Assembly (NCBI RefSeq): GCF_030052815.1
Contig: NC_079502.1
Location: 2,752,885-2,816,884 of the forward strand
From: Hevea brasiliensis
Lineage: Eukaryota; Streptophyta; Magnoliopsida; Malpighiales; Euphorbiaceae
Direction: 5' to 3'
Length of the DNA stretch: 64,000 bases
The notes beneath the pieces were generated by a model. That model saw nothing but the letters and a program-made list of their open reading frames with translations. It made no database searches and was not told where the DNA came from. The position numbers and the translations under genes were made by a program. This document shows, one piece after another, positions 26,904-39,735 of this stretch. Positions within the stretch are counted from its first letter, which is position 1; each line of letters starts with the position of its first letter.

Positions 26904-28013
26904 CGAAATGTCTGATACACCCTTCGATTATGTCAAAAACTCAAAATTACTTCACCAAGCTTGCTGGAATTTTTTTCCTTTTATTTATTGGGCTAATTTG
27001 TGAGGGCGAGTCTTTTATGTTTGGGCTTAAGGGCCTAATGGGCTGAACATCATTTAAAATATATGACTAAATTATTAGAAGAAAGTTCATTTTTGCTTCT
27101 AAACTTTTTATCCAATTTTGTCCATTTGTAAGCTTTTTTATCAATTAACCCATATTTGGATTTAGGTTTAAATTAGCCTCTTTTTATTAATTTTTTTATT
27201 GATTAATATTTTAAAAAAATAATTTATGCACTACTCCTATGGAAAGGGATAAATTAAAAGGTTTGAATAAATTGAGTTAAAAACTTAAAAAAAGACAAAA
27301 TTAGATATGGGTGGAAAAGCAAACATAAATTTTTATCCTTAAATTATTATGTACAAGTTTTAGTTTAGTAACAGTGACAGTGAGATTAAAAAATTTCAGT
27401 AAAAGCTAATTGTATCAAAAGAAAATATATTGCAACGACAACTTGCAAAGTCAAAAATAAAAAAATAAAATAAAAAGATTAATAATTGGATTCATTGATT
27501 TAAAGCAAAAAAAGGGGGGGAAAAAGGCACTAATAATAATTGGATTTTTTTTTTTCATTGAAGGGTAAAAGGACTCGTCTCCTTTTTGCTAACCTAGAAA
27601 TGGACAAAAGGACAAGCAAATGAAGCAAAATCAAAGCTATACCTTTTAACAATCATAAGAATATGAATGGTTGGGTTTTAATTCACACTTCTCTCTAACC
27701 AAGGACTTGAATCAAGTTGGGAGTAACTAACAAGAATGAGGCGACTGGAGCAGAACAAGCACAAATCTCCAATGCTCTTCACTAATATCAACCTAATAAC
27801 AAATAAAAACTTTACAATTATATCACCAACGCATTGTGGTGTTTCTTACAAATTAATTGGAACCAACAGAAACCAATTAGCAATAATCTAAACAGCCCTT
27901 CAAACACAGAAAAAACCATTAACGTACAAGCACTCAGCAACTTCTCCAAGTGGCTGGAGGGGGTAGCAGAATTTCGTGGTGGGCACCATTGGCACGGTGT
28001 GAATGAAAGACTT
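26904..28013. other. Intergenic / RECQ5 promoter side and 3' flank of next gene
   Basis: AT-rich DNA without a gene. The stretch just upstream of 28,013 is likely the 3' UTR of the Ser/Pro-rich protein gene. Confidence 0.5.
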
Positions 28014-31000
28014 TTACATTATTGTGCAATTGCACTTGGATTCCAGCTTCGGAGGCTTTATACTATCCGTGTTATTAGAAAGGCCAACATTACGTACCAT
28101 AGATTCATTGGCATTTTCATCATTCTCGGTCTTGGTAGAAGGGGATTTTACATCCAATTCCATCCGTTTCCGTCTGACTTTCAGGGATTTTGATGTACGT
28201 TTTCCCGTAGTTCTGCTGCGTGAATCCTTTCTATCTGCAGTGGACTTTCCCAGAACTGTAACTGTTGGCCAAGAACCTTCCAGGCAGACCGAGTCTTCTT
28301 TTTCAATGGCTATAGTTGCAGCCCGGTAGGCCAGATCATGGACAATGGAGCTACAGAAAAGTGTTGTATCTGTTGCTTCTTCAAGGGTTAGGCTTCTTGC
28401 CATACTTCCTCTCTGAACCTTTACAGTTGAATCCTCTGATACAAGCAAAGAATATCAGAGAATCAAGCTAGATTTTACTAGTCCCATGTCAAAGCTTGAA
28501 TTGGCATAAAATATGTTGCAAGCACATGGAAACCATAAAGCATTATTTTACAAATCTGTAAACCAGAAAAGTGACATTGTAGCTTTACAACCACAAAAAC
28601 ATGACAACATTATTCTTATTGGATAAGAACTCATTCAAAAAAAAAAAAATGCTAAACCAGACACTGTATGCAAACTAAGAAAGAGATATCTCCTTTATCA
28701 ACAAGAAGAGAGATGTGTTCAGGTTAACTATAGTCAACCCAACAGAAAGATAATAAAAATAATAATGCTAGGATAAACATACCCAATATGCCATGTGAGT
28801 GATCCGAGTTGCTTTGCTCCAGAACAGAAGCAGACATTTCCTTGCCTGAAGATGTAGGGATTGAAACATCCTGAAATTCATTTATACTACTCTTTGAATT
28901 TGTAGAGACATCATCATTCTCTGAGCCAAGGGAACTTTGACAGAAGTTCTCAGTTTCTATTTCAGATATTGAGACCAAAGAACTATGAGCAGTAACCCCA
29001 ATATCAATTCGTCCATCAACACTAGAGTTCAACATGGTATGTTCCATTTCAACTGGAGGATCTGGAGTAATAATTGATGCTTCTACATCTGAGATACTGA
29101 TTGTATTGTTTAGTAAATCATCTTTGTTTCCATGTAGATGACAGTCTTCATAAGTCGGAATTGATGCTACTGGATTCTCCTCTAACTGAATGCCAACTGT
29201 CTGGCATGAAAAACCCGATGTACAACCCTCCTCAGGAACTACTGCACCGGTAAAAGATACATTAGAAACACCCATTTCCTTTTTTTCTGAAGATACCACT
29301 ATTCCGTGAGAAGTTAAAGTTGCTCCTTCTATTCCATCATGCTTCATATCACCAACAGAAGCCTCACTTTTCTCTTCATGGGTGCTTGTTGCAAGACCTA
29401 AAGCATGAGTGTGGTTTGAAGTTCCAGACAAAGATGATCCAGCACTTTGAGGTCTATTTTTTGTGTCATATCTGTAGTTCTCCATGTCAGATTTCCTGCC
29501 ACTTAACTGCCGTTGAACACGAGTTTCGACTTGCCTGCCGGAGCTGAAGTCAATAGAGGATGAAGCAGAGGTACTGGCATGTCCAAAGGAGCTTCTCAAA
29601 CTGTTTGCACCATCTCGAGTATAAGAGAAATCATCGTAAGTGATGGTAGAGGCAATAAAAGTCCTGGCTTGAACAACTGGCCCCTTGATGCTGCTTGACC
29701 TCTTAAGCAGTACAGAAATGCCAGCACCTTCAGAGACATCCACCTTAAGACTTTGATAGTCACTAGAACGTAGCAATTGCTGAGCTTCAGAGTCATTATC
29801 AGGTAGCATGTAACTACCAGCAGGTTGCCCAGCTGCATGCTGGCTAGCAATCCTCTGCTCATCTCCCTCCACTGGTGACCTAGCTTGGGAACTTTCTTGG
29901 AAGTAAGTATGGCTTTGTTCATGGCATGTAGCTTGGCCATGCTTAACATCATCTCCTTCCTGAATAACTCTCGACTCTACCTCATCAAAAACTTGTGATT
30001 GTGACTTAGGTATGGCCACCTGTGTGTCAAGCTCATCAAATGGTTTGTGTTCAGAAATATTCATAGACGACACGGGGGAATTCTTAGAAGCTACTATTGC
30101 TGTCTCCAGACAGGTGGCAGCCACAAGATTGTTTTGTCTACAGCAATCTGGACAAAGATTTATATCCTTTTCCAACATTTCAATGGCAACATACCTGCAA
30201 CCACATTTAAAACAAACTTTTGTGTTTTTGCTACTGTCGACTTCTGAAAAATCAGCTTTGACACATAAAGTGTCGGAAGCAGAACTGATCTCCATATCAA
30301 TCTGCTGGTGGCTGAAATCTTCAGAGTCATTAGGCTCACATTCAGCTGCAGGGTTTCTGTCAAAATCACCAACCCGAAAGTGCGAACCATCATCCGCATC
30401 ATGCCTGACATCCTTATTTAATGTATCCACCTTATCAAAGGCAAATACTTCTTCCTGAGCATCAGAATATCTTGTTTTTCCACTTTCAATTACCATATAT
30501 TCCAAACGGTGGTCATTTTCATCAGTATCAGGTGCAGCACTGGTACCTTGATCAGAACTTGCATTATTGCTGATTGCAACTGAAGAATTCCTAGACATCA
30601 AAGGACGATGTGCAGAATTTGCTTTTGCAACATAGAAGGTAGAACTTGGCACACTAGATAAGAGTGGTCTGAACATGTTCTGAGGACTCTTCCGATGATC
30701 CTACACAAAACATTGATCAAGATAAAGGATCTGTGCATTAATATCTCTAAAACATGTGAAAAAACTCCTTTTTTAATCTAATTTGCACACAGAACTATAC
30801 ACTACATGTTTCTGATAAATTAGAAAACCTCTTTAGGTTCAACATACCACTCCAATATGGATAAAAATTTAGGCTAGCTTGCTCTTTTTGATTCTTTCAT
30901 TACTCTATAGTTAAAGCAATTTCTTTTTTCTCATAGAAAACCGTATTTATTGAATAACAGCTATTTCGTGCTTTTTTTTAGAGAGGGAGGGAGGAAGGGT

Positions 31001-33840
31001 TGAGTGATTCTTATTCAGCCTGATCTCAAATAGATTGGTTGAATTACACGGGCCTCCCACATGTTTTCAGAAATTACAACCAACTTGCTTGTGATTTTAG
31101 GTGCTAGAAATGACTGACTTCTCAATAGTAGGGGTTGCATACTGGGCACAGCGATCTTGCATATTTTAGTTTTTAATGTAGGTAAAGTGATGCAGTGCTG
31201 TTAGGGTCTGAAATAAGAGAAGTGTGTCTTGACAGAAAAGTACACAGCCCAGGGTGTGTAGTCCTCTGTCCAGCAATGTGAGATGCGTTTTGTTTTGGGG
31301 GGCCAATTTCATCTCCAGCAGTCGTATGTCATAGAGGACTTCCTATTTTGGCATAAGATGACCACAAAAATTAGTTTGGAATTAATTTATTAGTTTTCCA
31401 ACTCTATTTAGGATTTGTTTATGTTTTCCTATTCTATCTAAGATTAGGTTAATTCCTATTTTTCTTATATCTTCCTATTGTATTTTATTTTATCTAAAAT
31501 TCCTAAAAAGTAGAATTATATTCCTATTATTAGGTTTGGGAGTCTAAAAAACTCCATAAAAACCCATAAAATCTGCGTATTTCAGATCAGTTTTCAGTCA
31601 ATAAAATTCCGTCAGAGAAGTTTCTCTCCATGTTCACTCTTGTGTGAGTGTGTGTTATCTTGTTAAGCTTCATGGTGGGATGGCATTTATAACAAATTTG
31701 AATATATTTATCCACCTAAGAAGGTTTGAAGTTTGGTGTCATGGATTAGAAGTGAAGGGATGATTGTAAAAAAACTTAAGTTACAGAAACTGTCTGCTAA
31801 ACAACTTGCAATTGGTAGGTCCCCTAACTTTTCTGAAGTTAGACCATGACATTATTCACCCTAAAAGCACGATGTATGATTGTGTGACAGTGATGTGAAG
31901 CAATATAACAAAAATGCAACTGACCTACTTAGTTTTCCAGATTTTTTATCAGAATCACATGATTGCAGTTAATCACCAGTCGGCAAGTATATTAACTACT
32001 TTTTTTATGATATTTGCAAAACATACTTGTAAAATCTGGTCATAAAGGAAGCAATTTAAATGAAATAGACAATAAAATACCATTTGACGAAGAGCAGAAC
32101 CAAAGGATCTTTTTGGAGCAGAACTAGGAGAAATTATTCTCGTTGATTTCTTAGAAAATGCCACAGCTCTATTATTTGAAAATGTGTCAGTTGTTTTTGA
32201 AGCCAAGCGGTCTAAGCTACCCGCATGAATTGATTGCACAGAGTCCAAATCATCATCACCAGATGATGCAACAGAACATCTGCTGTGTGAGCTAGTCCGA
32301 TCTCGCTCTTGACTGTGTGATGAACAAACACTTCTAGAAGCAGTCGGAGACATTGATTGCCTATGAAATTTTGAGCTTAAGTCCCTACCATTTCTAGATG
32401 CTGGTGAAGAACCCCTTACGTATGATGCTGGTCGATCTGCCAGAGAGGTGCGGAGATTGGGTGGTGCTTCAGAAGGGAAACCAGGGATATTTGATTGCCA
32501 TGCCCTTATTTTCGGTGAAGTAGAATTCCCTCGACTTGTTCTTACAGGTGAAACTCCCCTTCCTCTTGACCCTGTGCTTGTCCTCCTTGGGGTCGGAGTT
32601 GAAGACCTTGGACCAGGTGTTGTAGCTTTACTTGGAGAAGGAGATGGTCTACGTGATGGAGAGGCAGGTCGTTGGCTAGGAGTTGGGCTAGAATGAGATG
32701 CTGATGATGGCCTTCCCCTGGACTGAATTGAACTATTACAGGACCGAGGTGATGGGCTTAAGCGATTTGGACTTGCACTGCCCCTACTGCTTCTGTAACT
32801 ATTCTCCATCTGCATATGGATAAACTCTCATTTGCAGGAAAAATAAAACATTAAACAGTTTTTTTCTTTTTTGTTTTTTTTCAAGAAAAACTTTAGGGGT
32901 ATACAGGTAGACACAATTGTGCTCCATTACATAAAAGTCATCAATGACCTACAGTGGATGATCTTGATATAGTGATAGGCTGACTCCGAGGTCTGCCCCT
33001 GGATGGAATGTTAATTGCTGGCGGCTCATCATCCAATGAGGGAAAAAGTGGAGTCTCAGGAGGCGTTAATAACCTTAAGACATCAATAACAACAGATTAT
33101 CTGTCATCACCAATACTCGCAAAAGATTAAATGCAACTTAATTCTTTTAAAATCAGTATTTTGCTTGACTTGTGAACCAATTGAACAATTGATAAAAATA
33201 GAATTATCAGCATTCATAGCAAGAAACTTAAATTATCATTCACAAAAAATCCCATAATTAGATATTGGAGTGTAGACAAGTGCTTCCTATGTAAAACTTA
33301 AATTCTTCTTTCTGTTCATTTCTGAACAAAAAAAAAAAAAAATTCTAGGTGTCATAAAGCCAGTGAATTAACAATGGCAAGTTCACAAAATATCAGCACA
33401 AGAAAATCATAACCCACCAATCATAGTCATTCTTCTCCCCATCCGCATGTAGCAGTTCACTACTTTCTCCTCGAACAGGAATAGAGATTCCAAGCTTGAA
33501 ATCTGAGAAGTGTCTCAACTTTGTGGCTGTATGTATGCAATAAAATCAAGGAAAGAAAATAAAGTAACGTCATCAATCAGAAGAAACAGACAATATATGC
33601 TTTTATTTGAAACCTAAAATATAGAGGTTGGTGCAGAAAATTACAAAATGTGTCTTCAAAGTCATCAGATGACTGGAGCAAAAATTTCTCTCTTTCTCTG
33701 GATTGCATTTCATTGAATAATGCAAGATCGTCATCTTTCTCCTTGAACAGCAATCCACCTTCAAGACTGTGGCCTCGCCTATGGTTCTCAGCTCTGGGCT
33801 CCCTCCCAGGAGAATATCTCAATGCCGGAGAAGGAGGCAT
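28014..33840 (-). CDS. Ser/Pro-rich basic protein, At1g27850-like, 6 coding exons, 1164 aa
   Basis: Exons on the minus strand are 33840-33645, 33526-33418, 33073-32953, 32809-32081, 30700-28783 and 28435-28014 (3495 nt, in frame, GT-AG introns). The N-terminal part carries conserved blocks ([54 protein letters not shown]). About 240 residues of Ser/Pro/Arg/Thr repeats follow ([19 protein letters not shown]), as in plant basic proline-rich, microtubule-associated-like proteins. In the large fifth exon, CFKCGCRY and LCPDCC form a CxxC...CxxC zinc-ribbon-like pair. The last four residues are CTIM, a possible CaaX prenylation box. The start at 33,840 ([16 protein letters not shown]) was chosen because the family starts there; the frame stays open for 20 codons upstream without an ATG. 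Function is not established. Confidence 0.85.
31199..31690 (+). mobile_element. Possible LTR-retrotransposon remnant in an intron
   Basis: This lies inside the 1.38-kb intron between coding exons 4 and 5 of the Ser/Pro-rich gene, antisense to it. It starts TGTTAGGGTCTG. It continues with oligopyrimidine-rich words, a CCATAAAAACCCATAAAATC stretch, AATAAAA near 31,601 and a TTCTCTCCATGTTC-GTGTGAGTGTG ending, a composition typical of Copia-type LTR 3' ends. I cannot find a matching 5-bp duplication or a clear CA terminus, so the borders are uncertain. Confidence 0.35.
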
Positions 33841-34620
33841 GTCCACTCCACTACAACCTAAACTTTCAAAATAATCACTTGAACCTCTCCTTGCAGCCAC
33901 AAATCCAATTGCCCATCACTTGCATATGACTATAGCACACAACTAAAACAATTGAACCTTGCATTCAAATTGTTATTTTCAAAAGTTCCATTAATTTAAT
34001 CCCACTTCTGGCAATCCAAAACAATTATACAAATATAATTCACAATAAGTAACTGAATCAACTGTACCATTCAAAATGCGGAAGGTCAACAACCATATCC
34101 AATAAGCACGAAATCAAATCCTTAGCCTTGCAATACATTTTCCAAAAAACCCTAAATTCCCATCACCCTAATGATCTCCTGGTACCAAACCATAACATTT
34201 CACAGCCCACTCCTCCAATTCATACTCAAATTCAACTTCTATTACTGCTTTAGCCTTCCATTGAAGCTTAAAATTCCAAAAACAAAGCTATAACCCACCG
34301 TTTGAAGCTCATTGAAAGCAGCTTGACTTGAATAACCAAAAACCGGAGTCAAAATTTCTTCCAAGATATAGTTGAAAGCTCGTTCAACGCGAATAAGATC
34401 TCGAATATGAAGACAAAAATGAACTTTAAATGCCAATTACAATGCGAAGAATGTTGGGTAGCAACCTCGGATCTAAAGCATTTAATAGTTACGTTTAGTG
34501 AAAAAAAATTAAGCAGATCGGAGAGGATCAATTATAAAGTTTCTAGCTTTCTCTCTCCTCCAAGAAAATGAGAGAGACTTACAAAAGAAAAGTTGAGCAA
34601 CTAACCTCTATCTATCGTTT

Positions 34621-36155
34621 CTTTTTCTTTTCTGCTTGCTGCTCGGATATGCCTCTTTCCTTCATATCAAGCTTTCATTTTTTTTTTTTTCTCCTTTCCT
34701 CCTCAGTTGCTTAATCTCTTTGTTATTTGATATTTCTTTTCTTTTTTTTCATTAAGTTTTTTAAGAAAAATAATTTCTTTCTTTTTTATTTTGTGAATTT
34801 GTATACTACAGTTACTTAAAAATAATTTGTTTTTAAAATATAATTATTACAGGCACATTAAAAAAAAATCTTTGATTAATGTTGCAGATATTATAAAATT
34901 TTTTATTACTCGTATGTAATATTTATAAATAAATATATAATTTAATTTTTAAAATAAAAATAAATAATGTATTTACAAAGTCTATACTAATATAAATATT
35001 TTAATATAAAAATTTTAAATTTATTTTTATATAAAATATATATTATATTAAATCTATCATCCGTTGAATATTTTTTAATAAAAGAGTACATTTATTTTAT
35101 CGCATTAAACAAACATAGTTCTGAATATATAATAGCATACAATAAGAAGAGGCGAATCAAGGATTTAATTAATTATAGAAAAGCCAAAACACAAGAAGGG
35201 AGTTATCATTAGCCATGCCACTAATAGAAAGATATAGAATGATGTCGTTTTAATTGGTAGGTTATAGAGAAAACTTAAAAGGCTTCAAACATGATTATTG
35301 ATGATAACTACTCCTTGCTATTAAGGGTTTCTAATTCCCAGCAAATAAATAAGCATCTTTATAATTATTAAAACAAATTTTTTTTTTTGTGAAGTTTAAT
35401 TATTTTCAACATATTTTATCTATATTAGTTCATTTTAATTCATAAATACTAAAATAATTTATTAAATATACTTTTTTTAATTTAAGTGAAGAGATAATTA
35501 TCTAATTTAGAATCAGGTATAACACCAACTTTATTTAAATATTATAATTAAATTTATAAATTATCTATCAAGAAAACAATTGGTAAGACACAAATCATCA
35601 TTTTTTTTTATTCATCATGTTATTATTTTATATTCATTTTATGGTCTATAAAATACTAATATCTTCGGGATTCATGATTTCTCTTTTAAATAACGTATTT
35701 TCTAATAATCGAACATAAAATTTTTATTTGGTAAAATTAATATACATACAATAATTCTATTACAATTGTTTATCATAATGAAATTTATATAAGACTCGTA
35801 ATAATTAATAGTTACAATAAAACAATTGTAAATATATCGATTTCATTATATAATTTTTCTTAAACATGAGTTTCCATTTTAGAAATATAGTAAACCTTAT
35901 CATTACATCTAATATTTATATGTACAAACTATTAAATTAATAAGCACTTAGTGAGTTTATTAATTCAACAGTTGGTTAAAGTTTTAAATTTTTGAATTTC
36001 AAATAAAAATTATACAAATTATATTTGAATTAATATATTTTTTATAAGGTTGAAAGATTAAAGGATTGTTTCAATAGTTAAGTGAATGGAGACCTCATGA
36101 GATTAAAGTGTATTTGTGGGTGAGTTAGGGCTACTACAAATTAGATTTAGAGGGG
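34621..36155. other. Intergenic, AT-rich, no gene seen
   Basis: This is upstream of the Ser/Pro-rich gene, whose leader probably ends near 34,600-34,680 in a T-rich patch. Short frames at 34,242-34,531 are not convincing. The remainder has no coding or repeat structure I can name. Confidence 0.5.
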
Positions 36156-36159
36156 CAAT

Positions 36160-36353
36160 GTTTAAGTATTAGAGAAAAGGTAGGAGTGGTGTCAATTGAA
36201 GATAAGTTGAGAGAAGGGAGATTGAGGTGGTTTAGAGGATAGAAAGAAAAAAGCATTACACATTTTTGAGGATTTAACCCAAAATTGGAAAAAGACCAAA
36301 TTTTTGGGATAAAGGCTTAGTTGAGTTGAGTTGAGTTGAGTTGAGTTGAGTTG
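36160..36353 (+). mobile_element. RTE-type LINE 3' fragment with (TTGAG)n tail
   Basis: Bases about 36,170-36,230 (for example GATAAGTTGAGAGAAGGGAG) and 36,253-36,320 (AGCATTACACATTT, GAGGATTTAACCCAAAAT, GGATAAAGGCTTAG) match, in the opposite orientation, the 3' end of the LINE at 42,112-44,467. The part between is deleted relative to that copy by 100 or more bases. The element ends in about seven copies of TTGAG (36,321-36,353), the microsatellite-like tail typical of RTE-clade elements. It is severely 5' truncated. Confidence 0.8.
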
Positions 36354-36360
36354 ATGATTT

Positions 36361-37470
36361 TATGATTTGTTAACGCATAATTTGGGTAAAGATCAAACCT
36401 TTGGCTATAAGTCTATTTTAATATTATATTGCCCCATCATAGCTTCACTTTTCGTTCTCTCTTTCCATTGGGACCCATCATCCACTCTTCAGATTTAAGG
36501 TAGGATTTATAAAAAAAATAAAAAAATTCGTCCCCCAAAGAAAATAAAATAAAATTCTTCCTAATATGAGAGCATGTATATATATTAAATAAATGGTTAA
36601 TTGAGTTTTTTTAATTAAAAATATCATTGTATATGTATATAATTGATTATTTATAAAATTAATTATATTTATTTAATTAATAATATTATATATTGAAATT
36701 ATTTTAATATTATTAAAAAATTCAAATAGTACGAGACGACGCAGTTTTAGACTTTTGACTGATTCTTTGCCACTTTTGGGCAAGTACACGTGAAGGCCGC
36801 GGTTTTCCGTTTGAGTTAACAAAAACAAAAAGGCTAGCAAGCAACGATCAAATGATGAAGACTTGTGGCCGTAGATATAGCTATAAAAGTGTGTCTTGCA
36901 GGACACGTGGCATAGTTCACTGGTTAAATACGATAGATCCAACGGTTAAAAAAGTGAAAAAATTTTGTGTGTAGGATTTCAGTTTTACTTCTTCATTCCC
37001 AAGACGAGGAATTCTTAATAAGATTTGTCTGGTAGTTAGACGATTTTAAGGGTCAATAATATGGTCCCACCTCTATGAGGTATACTAACTTTGATTTACA
37101 TTCTTAATTTTTAATTTAAATAATATTTTTTTTAATTTCTAAATTATTTATGTAAATATAATATTTATTAAATTAAAAAATTATATTTTCATAAATTAAT
37201 AATTTTAAGTAAATATATTTTAAATTATTAAAATATTAATATATATAATTTTAATTATTATGATCATAAATAAAAAGATAATATAATTAAATTTTTTATG
37301 ATAAATATCAAATTAATATAAAAAAATATTATTTTTAATGTAATAAATGTCTCATCAGTAAAAATAATATAAAAACTAAATATTGAATGTCACAGACATT
37401 TTTTTACTTAAATTGAATATTAAAAAATTTTATGTTATAAATTAAATTTTATATATTTTACTATTACATG
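36361..37470. other. Intergenic; one GC-richer promoter-like patch
   Basis: Mostly A/T-rich. The stretch 36,735-36,945 stands out: it is less AT-rich and contains GTACACGTGAAGG, TATAGCTATAAAAGTG and GGACACGTGGCA within about 130 bases. No gene follows on either strand within the window that obviously uses it. Confidence 0.45.
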
Positions 37471-38121
37471 CATCTTGTCACGACCCAACCTATAGGTGAC
37501 CAAGGCCGTAGTAAGCCTAACTGTTCATTTACCCAATTCTAAGGCCCATTTGGGCCCAATTTCAAGAAACCAAACGGACAGAGTCTGGCCATAAAATGGA
37601 CTTTCCAACGGGGAATTTTCGACTCACCCGACCTGTAAACACAATAAATACTCAATTGGGGAGCTCAGCTCACCCTCCACATACTCATCAGCATAAAAAT
37701 AAATGGGAGCTCAGCTCCCTCATCCAATCCATCAAACATGCATAGAATATTAAGTTTACAGACCCAAATCAAATAAACATTTCTAATATATGCGGAAATT
37801 CTAAGATTTAACAAGTTTATATAAACATTAGTAATCGACCTGCGAGGGAGAAAGCAGGTTAACCTCAAAAATATCCTCCTGTGGCCTGGAAAAATTTTTG
37901 AACAGGAGTGAGCGTTCGACTCAGAGAGTAAAATATCAATTTTAACCATAATCTCTATAACTATCTAAAACTAATGCACCCTGTAGAGTGAAATGCAACA
38001 TCAATAATATTTTCACATCATAACATCAAAAAGGTAATTTGGAGCACTCACACACCCTGTAGTATCAGTCATAATATATGGGAGCTGATCCCCTATACAG
38101 CTCTCTTAAATCCAACCTGGT

Positions 38122-38250
38122 GCCAGCGAAGAACTCAAGCCGGACTTTCGCTTAATAAACCAAATCGAAGGTCCCAGCGAAGAACTCAAGCCGTGACTAC
38201 CCCTCGAAGGATCAGGTCCCAGCGAAGAACTCAAGCCGTGACTACCCGTC
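38122..38250. repeat. Three-copy short tandem repeat inside the solo LTR
   Basis: The word CCAGCGAAGAACTCAAGCCG recurs near 38,123, 38,174 and 38,219, with spacings of about 51 and 45 bases. Copies two and three also share GTGACTACCC. It is local tandem duplication inside the LTR. Confidence 0.85.
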
Positions 38251-39464
38251 CTATCCATAGTCTACACCACATCACACGCACGCCAACGCACGCACACTGC
38301 TCCAAATTACCACAACAACATCCATGGCACTTTAACAGTTATCAATGCAACATAAATCGTGCCTAGAGTTTAACTACATAAATATATGCATATAAGTGAT
38401 GCATGGGCATGCTTGAACATATAATAATATCGAAATTACAGTTAAAATTAATATTTTACTCACAGACTTGACGATGGTCACTGAGGCAGCTGGGTGGAGG
38501 AAGAAGGATGTCCCGGCTCACCTGACAATTTTATTACAATCATTTAATAAATTTAACTCAATACAAACAAAGAAAAAGACCAATACGTCCTAAGTCGCAT
38601 CAAAATCGTGAGTCTCCCCTATATCTAGGACCTACCCAACCTGCAAAAGGGCTCAAAACACACTTCTATATTCACAATCCATATGTCCACAACTCAATCA
38701 CATCACACAGCCCCTCCTGGGCCCACCAAATCAATCATCCATCACAACATGTAAAATTTCAATTTAGTCCCTATAATTGACCATTTTTGCAAAAACTGCC
38801 CAAATAAGCTCTAAAAATTCTAAAACTTTGCCCCGCGGTCCTTAGCAATATTACTAGGCTATTGCAAAAAGAATCATAATTTTCTAAGCTACCACGAATA
38901 TTTTATGGATTTTTAATCCTATTTAAGCACTAGAAAATTACGAAAAAGCAAGGTTCGGGTTTACCTTTGCCGATTCCGACTTTGGGGACGCGCTCGGGAC
39001 GTCTGACAATGGGGGGATAGCCAAAACCTCGATCCAATTCGGAGACTTTTCCGGTAACGAGTCTGTCTGGCCGGAAATTCACAGACCCGGACAACTGTCG
39101 AATTTCAGCGAATTGAGGATACCTACACGAAGCCCATAACACGGGGGTTAGTACATAAATTTTTCAGAATTTTCTAAGCTCATTTAATGCTCGGAAAAAC
39201 ACTGCGAAGTTCCGTGGGACCCACTGAAAACGATGTCGGAAAATTTTGAAATTTATATCCCCGCGAAGCTCTTGACGTGTGGAGAGCTCTGGTACTCTCG
39301 GTTTTCTCGTGGAATTCACGATTTTCGAGAAATCTAGCCCAAAAGTCGAAATGGGCTAAAAACTTCCCGAGCAAAAATTGGACAAACTGCTCGATGGATT
39401 TCGGTGTTCTTGGTGTCTATGGAAAGCTCTCGCCGAGTAGATGATTTTAGACACAAGACCCGGT

Positions 39465-39735
39465 CCAATTGGTGGCCGGATCGACCGGATTTTGGCCGGG
39501 GAAGCCGAAACGCCGCGCGCGAGGGAGGGAGTTCGCGCGCGTTTTCCGGCCGTTTGGGGCGGCGGCCGGCTGGCTGGGGAGGCTGGGAGGCGGCGGCCTA
39601 CCGGGTGGCGGGGGAGGTGGTGGCCGTGGCGAGGCGGAGGAGAGAAGAGAGAGAGAAGGAAGAGAGGTCGACGCGCGCGGGGAAGGAAAGAAGAAAAAGG
39701 AAAAGGCCGGTCCGATCCGGTCATGTTCGATTCGG
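39465..39735. other. GC- and CpG-rich block inside the solo LTR
   Basis: About 270 bases are dense in GGC, CGCGCG and CCGG words in otherwise AT-rich surroundings. Long open frames on both strands here (for example 39,356-39,886) come from the lack of A/T stop codons and are not genes. In an LTR such a block could be the promoter/leader region; that is inference. Confidence 0.7.

Noticed and set aside
26804..26920. N-terminal extension of the RECQ5 protein by 39 residues
   Set aside because: The frame is open, but the extension is basic and hydrophobic, unlike the family, and the ATG at 26,803 gives the expected MESDSDSDGS start.
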